From Maridesulfovibrio ferrireducens (GTDB taxonomy: Bacteria; Desulfobacterota; Desulfovibrionia; Desulfovibrionales; Desulfovibrionaceae), in NCBI RefSeq assembly GCF_900101105.1, contig NZ_FNGA01000002.1:294964-358963 (forward strand): a DNA stretch of 64,000 bases, written 5' to 3'. Shown in pieces: positions 47,521 through 56,255 of this stretch; the first letter of the stretch is position 1, and the number at the start of each line of letters is the position of its first letter. The position numbers were made by a program, and so were the translations under genes. The notes below the pieces were generated by a model. The model saw nothing but the letters and a program-made list of their open reading frames with translations, did not search any database and was not told the DNA's origin.

Positions 47521-48795
47521 ATGAAATTCATTAAAATTCTAATCCTTGCAACGGCTTTAAGCCTAGCCGCGGCCTGTGCGAAAACGCCCACACCCGAAAA
47601 TCCGGCAGAGCTTACGATTTTTGGAGATGTTAATCGCGTCTTTATTGAAGACAGCAAGGGACTTGGTACCTTAAACGATTTTATGACTATTCATCCCGAA
47701 ATTAAAGTTCGGACCATACCAGAATATGATGAATGGCAAATTCACGAACAATCTCTGCAAACGCTGCGAAATCCTACAGCTGAACAGCCCGACATAATAG
47801 AAATGCCCGGTAGCTGGGTTGCGGCTTTCACACATGAAAAGCTGCTTCTTCCGATAGAATCGTGGTTTAAAGAACTTCCAATCAGAGATCAGTCTGACTT
47901 TTTAACACCACTTATTGCCGGATATTCCCAAAACGATGAACTGTACGGACTTCCCGCTCTCGTCGGAGTACAATATCTGTATGCACGCAAAGATCTACTA
48001 CCGGAATCAGGAATGCCGCACACACTTGATGATCTGGTAACCACTTCAAGATTTATAAAAGAAAAATATAACATTCAAGGGATCATCTTCCCTTCCAAAG
48101 GTCTTAATCTATATAAATTTTACTACACCCTGCTTCAAATTGAATTACATGGACAGGAATCAGAAAATAGACTGGCAGCTCACAGATCCGCTTACAAAAA
48201 CTTTGCAATACTGGTGAAAGAAAACCAGCCCGACTACGAAAAATATGACCACCCCACGGCTGAGGGAGAATTCCGATCAGGACGCGCCGGGTTATCCATA
48301 AACGGCAACTACGTATGGTTCCTTTTAAGCCAAAGCTCCGAAGTAGGTTTTCCTGTAAAGCCTGAAGATGTGCTTGTAGACTTCCTGCCTGTAGCAAATA
48401 AAGCAGATCATAAACAGAATCATATATGGACCAGAGGCTATGTTATCAACAACAAGACAAAGCACCCTGAGCAGGCTCTTCAACTGCTGCACTTTCTCAC
48501 TTCTGAACGAGCTGATTTCTACCGTCTGAAAAACAGATACATACTTCCTGCCCGCAAATCCGCCGCTGTTTATGGAGAAAATCTTCCGGGCATGGCTCCG
48601 AAGCCGGCACAAGCCATGTATGAACAAGGTGAACAGGCTCCGGAAATAGTCAAAGTAAATCAATCAACACCCGGATGGTACGGAACCGCAAGTGCAACAC
48701 TTGAACTTTTGAAAGATGCATTGGCGAAAGGAACTACTCCCGAATCTGTAGCTGAAGAAATGATAAAAATTGAGAGCGGTCTTTCAAATAAATAA
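47521..48795 (+). CDS. Solute-binding lipoprotein (family 1)
   Basis: The lipobox is LAAAC near residue 19. The fold is that of sugar-binding family 1 proteins: ELTIFGDVNRVFIEDSKG, PDIIEMPGSWVAAF, YGLPALVGVQYLYARKDLL, GRAGLSINGNYVWFLL. There is no permease or ATPase nearby. In this operon it could bind the polymer or an oligosaccharide in the periplasm rather than serve import. Confidence 0.75.
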   Translation: MKFIKILILATALSLAAACAKTPTPENPAELTIFGDVNRVFIEDSKGLGTLNDFMTIHPEIKVRTIPEYDEWQIHEQSLQTLRNPTAEQPDIIEMPGSWVAAFTHEKLLLPIESWFKELPIRDQSDFLTPLIAGYSQNDELYGLPALVGVQYLYARKDLLPESGMPHTLDDLVTTSRFIKEKYNIQGIIFPSKGLNLYKFYYTLLQIELHGQESENRLAAHRSAYKNFAILVKENQPDYEKYDHPTAEGEFRSGRAGLSINGNYVWFLLSQSSEVGFPVKPEDVLVDFLPVANKADHKQNHIWTRGYVINNKTKHPEQALQLLHFLTSERADFYRLKNRYILPARKSAAVYGENLPGMAPKPAQAMYEQGEQAPEIVKVNQSTPGWYGTASATLELLKDALAKGTTPESVAEEMIKIESGLSNK

Positions 48796-48804
48796 GGAGC
48801 TGTC

Positions 48805-51459
48805 ATGAATGATAAAGCCAAACACATAGATCTTGCGTTATGGGCAATAATGCTACTTGCCACAGCCTTGCGAATTTACTCAATAGGCAGTGAAAGCCTT
48901 TGGATAGATGAAGGTCAGACCGTAGCCTATGCAACAAAATCTTTTGGTGAAATCATTGAATACTGCGCTCGCGACGTTCATCCCCCGCTCTACCTTTTCA
49001 TCATGCACATATGGACCGAGTTATTCGGTATATCCGAAATTTCCCTGAGACTACCTTCGGCCATTTTCGGAGTTATAGCCGTCTTCCTGACTTATCGGGT
49101 CGGCGAAAAAATTATGAATAGAAACGCCGCTCTGCTCGGCGCTCTTTTTCTTGCTGTTTCTTATATGGGCATAAACTTTTCGCAGGAAGCCCGCAGCTAC
49201 ACCATGCTGCTAAGTGCAATTCTACTATCCTGCCACGGACTGCTTCTATTTATTGATAATCCAAACCGCAAAAATTTCTTATACTATGCGGCAAGCATTG
49301 CCCTGATGCTTTATATCCATACGTTCACAGTCTTCATCATTATGTTCCATCAGCTTTATTTTATAACGGGTTTTATTCTTACGCCCGGACAAAGAATTAA
49401 AAGGCTGGGAAATTGGATAAGTGTAAACATTGCGGCACTCATAATTTTCAGCCCGTGGCTCTTCTTTCTAGTCAAACAGGTATTAGCCAAACTCGGAGGA
49501 GAAGGCCCCGGTTCATGGGTTCCCGCACCAGATTTTTTCACGGCATGGCGCACATTGATACAACTTGCAGGAGGCTCAGCCCCACTTGCGGCGGCTGCAA
49601 TAGCGTTATTTCTCTGCCTGATTTCAGCCGCAATTCCTTCACTCAGACGCATGATCACACCGTCCAGACAGGACCAGACACGTAACTCCATGACCGGACT
49701 CTTTCTAGGCCTATGGTTGTTATGCGCGGTAGTTACTCCTTTCGTCTTTTCTCTTATTCTTTCACCAATTTATGTAGAACGTTATGCTATCCAGTTTTTA
49801 CCCGGATTCTGCCTGTTTGTAGGACTTGTCATAACTCGTATAGCTCCACCAGCTCTCAAAGTTGCGGCTCTGTCGCTTTTTCTCATAGCGACAGCGCATG
49901 GACTGTGGCTCTACTACACATCATATGACAAGGAGCAGTGGAGAGAAGTTGCACAATTCGTCAATGAAAATATCAAGCCCGGTGATGCTCTGGTCCTCAG
50001 CGCTCCTTGGATATATGAACCGTTCGTATACTACTTCGGAGATGACGGAGATCCTAAAATAATTCCAGCTTTCAGCCATGTAAATTTAAAAGAAGAAACC
50101 AAAAATTTTGATAACATATGGCTCATTCAAGCTCATGAATTCTTTTCTGATCCCGAAGGAGATGTACCCGCCCTTCTTTCAGAAAGCAGGCTGGTAAAAA
50201 AACATAAAGATTTTAAAGAAGGAATCAATACCAACCCGATCCTAGTTCATTTCCAATCCATCCGCGTAACAAAATATGATGCGGGAAGGATGCAGGATTA
50301 CCTCAGAAAAGGAAATATTGGAGGAAAGCAGAACACTTCATCTGAACATAAAAATGAGCTGGTAGCAGGATTACCGGATAGTCTGATTATCGAACAATCA
50401 GGTTTTAAAGTTACTAACAAAAACAATTCCACTGTAATTGAATCCGGACCTGACACGCGGTTGCGCTACAGATTCGAATCTCCCGGAAAAGTTGGAGAGG
50501 GGGCTATATCCTTCAGAATTCTACCGCAATGGAAAAACGATAGTAAAAAGCACATGTTATTAATGGCAAAAGGCTCTAAATGGGACAAAGGGTCTGTATT
50601 TTTAGAAATGTCTCCAGAAAAGACACTAAGAGCTCTTTTCTTCAAAGATGGATTCACAGGCATGGTGGAAGGCCAGCCCATACAATTATCCAATAATCAG
50701 TGGCACAACATATCTTTAGACTGGAATCGGACTTCTACTTCTATTTTCGTTGATGGCAATCTTTACGCAAAGGCCGATCTCCCTTTACCGTTCCAATCAG
50801 ATTTTAAAACTTTGCACCTAGGTGCCGATCATCAGAACCAGTTCCCCGCTCTCGGTGAATATGACGATCTCATGATATTCGACACACCTCTATCCGTTGA
50901 AGATGCACAAAATTTGTACACTTCCGGTTCAGCGCGTCCAGCATATTGGTATGACCTTGATCTTCAAGGCAGAAGAAACAGCACGGGAATCGGCAAAGGA
51001 TTCAGTTCAGGACAAGATCAGTTCTTCACCTCCGTAACGCCGAAAAGTACAAATAATAAAAACATGGAAGGAAGTGCGTCGTTCACCTTCACACCAGACT
51101 GGTCTGCGGGTGACGAGAAACAAAGGATGCTGTTAGGTTTTTACGGAAAGGCGTGGAATATGGGATCAATGTTTTTAGAGAAAACACCCAAAGATTTTCT
51201 ACAGCTTATCAGGTGGGAAAAAGGAAGCCCATCCTGCGTAGTCGGACAGAAAATATCTGACTGGAAACAAAACGAACCTCACAAAATTTCCATATCATGG
51301 AACAGCAAAGAAACATCACTGACTTTGGACGGAAAAACATTCAATTCCGCTTGTTCACCAAATTCAGAGTCAGGCTTTGAATCACTCACAATTGCAAATG
51401 ACGGTAGTGGAAATCTTCCAGCCATGGGGAAATTTGAGGATCTTAGGATTAATCCATAA
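48805..51459 (+). CDS. PMT-family GT-C glycosyltransferase fused to LamG-like domains
   Basis: An N-terminal part of about 400 residues with around ten membrane helices has the PMT_2/ArnT layout: SLWIDEGQTVAYATKSF carries the early acidic pair and DVHPPLYLFIMHIW the second loop. The C-terminal half holds two concanavalin-like (LamG) units, at about residues 525-705 and 735-880 (NNQWHNISLDWNRTSTSIFV and EPHKISISWNSKETSLTL). GT-C enzymes use polyprenyl-phosphate sugars at the outer face of the membrane, which fits the Und-P-sugar genes upstream. LamG domains on such an enzyme are unusual. It is the last gene of the block. Confidence 0.75.
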   Translation: MNDKAKHIDLALWAIMLLATALRIYSIGSESLWIDEGQTVAYATKSFGEIIEYCARDVHPPLYLFIMHIWTELFGISEISLRLPSAIFGVIAVFLTYRVGEKIMNRNAALLGALFLAVSYMGINFSQEARSYTMLLSAILLSCHGLLLFIDNPNRKNFLYYAASIALMLYIHTFTVFIIMFHQLYFITGFILTPGQRIKRLGNWISVNIAALIIFSPWLFFLVKQVLAKLGGEGPGSWVPAPDFFTAWRTLIQLAGGSAPLAAAAIALFLCLISAAIPSLRRMITPSRQDQTRNSMTGLFLGLWLLCAVVTPFVFSLILSPIYVERYAIQFLPGFCLFVGLVITRIAPPALKVAALSLFLIATAHGLWLYYTSYDKEQWREVAQFVNENIKPGDALVLSAPWIYEPFVYYFGDDGDPKIIPAFSHVNLKEETKNFDNIWLIQAHEFFSDPEGDVPALLSESRLVKKHKDFKEGINTNPILVHFQSIRVTKYDAGRMQDYLRKGNIGGKQNTSSEHKNELVAGLPDSLIIEQSGFKVTNKNNSTVIESGPDTRLRYRFESPGKVGEGAISFRILPQWKNDSKKHMLLMAKGSKWDKGSVFLEMSPEKTLRALFFKDGFTGMVEGQPIQLSNNQWHNISLDWNRTSTSIFVDGNLYAKADLPLPFQSDFKTLHLGADHQNQFPALGEYDDLMIFDTPLSVEDAQNLYTSGSARPAYWYDLDLQGRRNSTGIGKGFSSGQDQFFTSVTPKSTNNKNMEGSASFTFTPDWSAGDEKQRMLLGFYGKAWNMGSMFLEKTPKDFLQLIRWEKGSPSCVVGQKISDWKQNEPHKISISWNSKETSLTLDGKTFNSACSPNSESGFESLTIANDGSGNLPAMGKFEDLRINP

Positions 51460-51496
51460 AGATATTATCTAAACTATGGGAGTTCTTAGCCGTTGG

Positions 51497-51536
51497 AAAA
51501 AAAGAATTTCCCCATAAATAAATTATGAGGAAATTC
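51497..51536 (-). terminator. Intrinsic terminator for the aminotransferase gene
   Basis: GAATTTCC/GGAAATTC stem with one mismatch around a CATAA/TTATG inner stem, followed on the minus strand by seven T. It may also slow + strand transcription leaving the large operon. Confidence 0.75.
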
Positions 51537-51568
51537 ATATAACAACCCAAATTAATTATTTAATATTT

Positions 51569-53197
51569 TTATGCATAAGAACGGTAAATAGTATTATTCG
51601 CTAATTTACCTTTTTGCATATTGTAAATAACATCAATTGTACCTTCTACTACTTGAGTTATGTCACTAGCGGTATTGCAAAATGTTGGAGATATTCTGAT
51701 TAAATCATGTCCTAGCACTTTCAAGTTTGCAATGGCCAGTTGATGCTTTTCATAAACATTTTTGATCACATTTCCAGCCTGTACGCCCTGCGGACATTTG
51801 AATAGAAAAACGGAGCTACGCAAATTATCATCAGTAGTAGGAGTGGTGATCCATTTGTACGCTTCTTTTTCATTAAAATCCGGATAGATTTTAGGCAGAT
51901 TTTTAAACAAAGCTTCTTTGGTTTTAGTTCCTAAGTAATGAATTCTTTTTTCAATTTTAGCAGGGGTAACATTGGGGTGCAGTTTTCCTGTATGAAATAA
52001 AGCTGTCATCCATGTAGCAACAAGAGTCGCATCATTCTGCTGACCTAAGTAGGAAAATCGCTTGGCATTAGGATCAATAACTCCATCTTTTGCCATAAAT
52101 CCGTAATCCTCGGGAGTCTTGATATGTTCGTCATATCCCCATTCACTAGGGATGAACCGCTCAGCGGCATTTGACTTATTATTCATGTACAGAAGGCCGA
52201 CCATTTTAGGACCGCAGGGCCATTTATGAAAACTACCGGTTATGCTGTCTACGTCTAAATCTCCAAGCTTTAAGTCTAAAACCCCAAAAGTCTGCGCACT
52301 GTCAGCATGAATATGCATATCCTTATTAATGGCTCTAAGCTCGTGAACGATGCGTTCCATAGGCAAAAGCATACCACATTCATTGGATTGCCATGATAAA
52401 GTCACAATTTTTGTATTTTTATCTACCGTCTGTTTTAATGCTTTGATGATATCATCTTCGGATTTCGGATCGGAGGGCAATACTCCGTTTTTTAGCTCTT
52501 GTGGTGTTACGGAGTTGCTGAACATTTTTGTTCTCAATATCCGAATTGAATCATCACTCCAGCCTTGAGTCGCCTTACGGTATTCCCACGCTTGATAGTT
52601 GGTTGGATGATTTACATCCCAGACAACTACGTTATCTTTTTCAGGATTAAAAAATTTAGAAGACATTAAACCATTATTAATAAAGTTATTACCCTGAGTT
52701 GAATTTGCAACCAAAGCCATTAAATAATCAGCTTCATATTCCTGTTTTCCGAGTCCAAGCCAATTTTTGATGGAATCAAGCCCCCTGCTGAGGCTAGCTT
52801 CTGCAAGTTCACCTCTCATGGGAAAGGAAATGTCCTTTTTTAACATATCCTGAACAAGATCCACCATTTTGCTGACCGGCTTCATAGATGGGCAAAGGTT
52901 TGCTGAATTGACTGAAAGACAACTATAGTCATCACGGTCAAAATAATATTCAACAAGTCGATTCCATTCAGTGTCGTTGTCCGCATCCAGCTGGTCTGTT
53001 TTGAACCTACGACCCTTTTTTTCCAGCTCATTTATAAGGTCATCAATTTCTTCTAAAGCGTTGACCGGATCATTGCCTGATTTTTTATTTTTTCCCTTTT
53101 TTTCTTTTTCCCCGGCGAACGCAGCAGAGCTAAGCAACAGCGCTCCGCTTGCTCCTAAACTACTTTTTAAAAAATTGCGTCGTGTTAAATTACTCAT
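51569..53197 (-). CDS. Tat-exported class V aminotransferase-like protein
   Basis: The N-terminus SNLTRRNFLKSSLGASGALL is a twin-arginine signal, so the folded, cofactor-loaded enzyme would be exported. The rest is a class V PLP fold: HADSAQTFGVLDLKLGD has the cofactor-binding Asp and SFHKWPCGPKMVGLLY the Schiff-base Lys. Relatives include isopenicillin N epimerase-like and cysteine desulfurase-like enzymes. AGGAG precedes the ATG at 53197; an earlier Met (53230) lacks a good site. The reaction is unknown; it is transcribed alone. Confidence 0.8.
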   Translation of the reverse strand: MSNLTRRNFLKSSLGASGALLLSSAAFAGEKEKKGKNKKSGNDPVNALEEIDDLINELEKKGRRFKTDQLDADNDTEWNRLVEYYFDRDDYSCLSVNSANLCPSMKPVSKMVDLVQDMLKKDISFPMRGELAEASLSRGLDSIKNWLGLGKQEYEADYLMALVANSTQGNNFINNGLMSSKFFNPEKDNVVVWDVNHPTNYQAWEYRKATQGWSDDSIRILRTKMFSNSVTPQELKNGVLPSDPKSEDDIIKALKQTVDKNTKIVTLSWQSNECGMLLPMERIVHELRAINKDMHIHADSAQTFGVLDLKLGDLDVDSITGSFHKWPCGPKMVGLLYMNNKSNAAERFIPSEWGYDEHIKTPEDYGFMAKDGVIDPNAKRFSYLGQQNDATLVATWMTALFHTGKLHPNVTPAKIEKRIHYLGTKTKEALFKNLPKIYPDFNEKEAYKWITTPTTDDNLRSSVFLFKCPQGVQAGNVIKNVYEKHQLAIANLKVLGHDLIRISPTFCNTASDITQVVEGTIDVIYNMQKGKLANNTIYRSYA

Positions 53198-53311
53198 AGT
53201 GATATCTCCTTTTAATAAGGCTAAATTCAAATCAATATATAATTTTTATAACAAAACTTTATTTTAAGCAGTAAGTTATTGAAGTTTTATCAAATACACA
53301 TACAACCCTTT

Positions 53312-56008
53312 TCATTGCTTCCTTCGTATACGCAGACACATGCCCAGCACGCCCAATATAACCAATCCAACCAGTTCTATAGAACCATCCGCCTGTGAAT
53401 TAAGCACACAACCTCCCCCGGAACCGGAGCCGGTAGATCCAAAAATAGTTGGATCGGCGATACACCCAAGAGTGGGGTCCGCATCAAACACTCTGCCATT
53501 ATCCTCGATCACAAAGTAAATAGTATAGGTTATACTAGCTCTCAACTGTTCACCTGAAACCTTAAGATTACCATTGGTATCAGTCACCCAGAAAGTGCCA
53601 TGTTCATGGTCTGCGATATTAGGAATAATATTAATCCGCACATAGTCTGTACTAGAACTAGTTGCTGAAATAAGCTTGTACAAATGACAGTCATTGATAA
53701 AGATATCCGTATCAGGGGTGACATTAAATTTGAAACAATGAACCGACGCGGCTGCCAGAGTCGTCTTGGTTGTGAAATCCTCCACATTACCAACCGGTTC
53801 AAAATCGGGTGCGGTATTAAATTGTTTATGTAATTCCACCGAAGTCCTTTTTACCGGATTATTTGAGGCAATAAGATCCGCATCCTCACCGGTCGCCGGT
53901 AGAACTTCTGTGGACGTTTCTTCCCCGCCGCCACTACCGGACTCGATCTTAGTGCGGAAAACACGCCCGCTCTCCCCGCCTGCCATTATAAAACCACCTA
54001 TTCCGGAACCACTCAGCCCGTACAGCTCAATGACGTTCACGTATTCGGAAGTCCAAACATTTGTTTCCAAATTATAATTGTATACATATCCGTTACTGGA
54101 ATCTCCCAGAGCATAAATATAGTTCCCGTAACTCCACAACTTAAGCAACTCAACATTATCGGGACCAACCGAAAATTCAGTAAACGCGGTTCCGTCGTAT
54201 TTTGCCAAAAAAGCCTTGCCGGCAACCGTATCTTTCCCCCCGATATAAAGATCATCCCCAATCATCAATAAGCAGGCTATGGTTTTACCGGAAAAAGATT
54301 TAATCTCAGCAGAAACCCAACCACCAACCCCTGGATTCGTCGACTTATATAAAACCGAATCCCCACCAGTAACCTCAGCCATATAAAGAGCAAAGGCATC
54401 CTTTGCAGCAAGGGCTGCATAATTTATATTCGGATTAGAATTTTTATAAGAATAAACGATATCGGGGATGAAAGTATACATGCCGGAATCTGTTCCAACA
54501 TAAACTTTGTTAGGGCCGTCTGGTTTCACAGCCAGACTGTTTTTGAATTCAGCATTAAATTCGGATGAAACTGATTGAAAATTTCCATCCAAATCCAGAG
54601 TGGCTACCTTGAATTTATTAGTTCCTGTAGCATAAACAACATAAATAAAGTTCCCGCAACTGTGAATTTCATGCACCGTCATTGTACCGAGTTCTTGAAA
54701 TCCGCATTTAGTCCAATTAAAAACCCCGTCTGAATCTTTATCACCTCTAGCCAAGAGACCGTCTTTCCCCCCCACAACGACCCTGCTTTCCGAAACAGTG
54801 CATACTGAATTAATATCCGACTGAAAAATAGAGGAGTCGGAAGAACTAACGAATGAACCTCGATGTTCGATAGACCCACCAAATCGACTGCAAAAACACT
54901 GCCCATTGTTACCGGAAAGATAGGCCCGCACATAGTTTTGGCTATCAGCTATGGTAAACATGCAAACGGTCTTATAATCCTCGCTGCTAAGCCCCGGATA
55001 ATACTCCCTTGTTGTTCTGACACTCAAGGAATCCAGAGAGGTATAAAAAATTCTCCCCCCTTCTGTGACCCCGTATCCTTTTTGAGAACCGGAATGGATC
55101 ATTATCCCGACTGCATTAAAATTATTTGTAATAGGAGTCGACAAAACAGAACCTGTAGTAAGATCAAATTCTACCCCGGATAGTGACAAATCACCTGTAC
55201 AATAACCAAACACTCCATTCTGTCCGGCCACATACCATTTTGCGGCATCAACAATGACCAAATCATTTATTTCAACAGGTTGACCGCTCTGTTTTATTTT
55301 ATATTGACTGTCTGTAAACATATTTACAGCGGGATCTATTGCAGCGGTCAAAGTTGTTCCCAAAAACTTAACCCTGAAAGCATTCACACCGACAGAATCT
55401 GCATATCCATAGATAATAAATACAGAATCGTTTAAGCGCGTAATTCCCTTAACCAAACTGCTTGACCCCATTTCAGGGAGCAAAACACCGACAACTTCAT
55501 GGATATTGCTTCCTTCGAGTCTGAACAGCCCACCTTTTGGTGTAACAGCCATAAAAACATCACCCGCAACATGCACAACACCTGTAAACGGCCCGGAGCT
55601 ACTCAAAGCCGCATTAGTTCCACCTTTACTCCAACTGATAGCTGATCCGGATACTGTTCCTGTAAACCATTCATCTTCAGTTAAAGCCATAAACTTGCCA
55701 TTACCATAAGCCACAGCAGTAAAATCTTTTTGAGTAGTGAGATAACATTTTGTAGATAAGGATGGACTTAGACTTTTAGCACTTGTGGAATCCATATAAT
55801 AGACTTTACCTTCGTTACCTACGAAGACAACACCGTCGCTATCACCGCTTGCAGAATCCACAAAATCACAACTCAGAGAAGCAGGACTATTTTCAACCCA
55901 AGAAGTTGCAGGAGCAGGCCTTGCATAAGCATAGGAGGGACAAGACAAACAGAAGAGCAGAAGCAGGAACAACAATATTTTTAATTCTTCAGAATACAAC
56001 TTTTTCAT
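53312..56008 (-). CDS. Large secreted protein with GGGC C-terminal sorting tail
   Basis: Signal peptide (ILLFLLLLFCLSCPSYAYA), then about 700 residues of repeats resembling beta-propeller blades: VVFVGNEGKVYYMD, VHVAGDVFMAVTPKGGLF, DLYIGGKDTVAGKAFLAKYD. The end reads GSGGGCVLNSQADGSIELVG, then a membrane helix and RIRRKQ. This GGGC + helix + basic tail matches Synergist-CTERM-like anchoring signals. AAGGAAT precedes the ATG. It probably stays on the cell surface; the ligand is unknown. Confidence 0.7.
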   Translation of the reverse strand: MKKLYSEELKILLFLLLLFCLSCPSYAYARPAPATSWVENSPASLSCDFVDSASGDSDGVVFVGNEGKVYYMDSTSAKSLSPSLSTKCYLTTQKDFTAVAYGNGKFMALTEDEWFTGTVSGSAISWSKGGTNAALSSSGPFTGVVHVAGDVFMAVTPKGGLFRLEGSNIHEVVGVLLPEMGSSSLVKGITRLNDSVFIIYGYADSVGVNAFRVKFLGTTLTAAIDPAVNMFTDSQYKIKQSGQPVEINDLVIVDAAKWYVAGQNGVFGYCTGDLSLSGVEFDLTTGSVLSTPITNNFNAVGIMIHSGSQKGYGVTEGGRIFYTSLDSLSVRTTREYYPGLSSEDYKTVCMFTIADSQNYVRAYLSGNNGQCFCSRFGGSIEHRGSFVSSSDSSIFQSDINSVCTVSESRVVVGGKDGLLARGDKDSDGVFNWTKCGFQELGTMTVHEIHSCGNFIYVVYATGTNKFKVATLDLDGNFQSVSSEFNAEFKNSLAVKPDGPNKVYVGTDSGMYTFIPDIVYSYKNSNPNINYAALAAKDAFALYMAEVTGGDSVLYKSTNPGVGGWVSAEIKSFSGKTIACLLMIGDDLYIGGKDTVAGKAFLAKYDGTAFTEFSVGPDNVELLKLWSYGNYIYALGDSSNGYVYNYNLETNVWTSEYVNVIELYGLSGSGIGGFIMAGGESGRVFRTKIESGSGGGEETSTEVLPATGEDADLIASNNPVKRTSVELHKQFNTAPDFEPVGNVEDFTTKTTLAAASVHCFKFNVTPDTDIFINDCHLYKLISATSSSTDYVRINIIPNIADHEHGTFWVTDTNGNLKVSGEQLRASITYTIYFVIEDNGRVFDADPTLGCIADPTIFGSTGSGSGGGCVLNSQADGSIELVGLVILGVLGMCLRIRRKQ

Positions 56009-56255
56009 AAACTATTCCTTATCTAGACACGTTTATAGAGCGCATAGATAAAAGCAATAGTCATACCACAATTAATTTAACAAATTAATCATTTAAATGG
56101 ACACCTTACAAAATAAATAACAAATAACACCTTCACCAACTATTAAATATAATATAAAAACTATTCTATTTAATAGTTAATCCTCAATCTCTTTTCCCCT
56201 GTGCCCCAAGCTAACACGTAACAACTCTAATTCTTTTATTTTACTGAAACCAAAA
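56009..56255. other. Gap without identified features
   Basis: AT-rich. It serves as upstream region of the surface-protein gene on the minus strand and downstream region of the sigma-54 activator. I see no terminator here. Confidence 0.4.
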
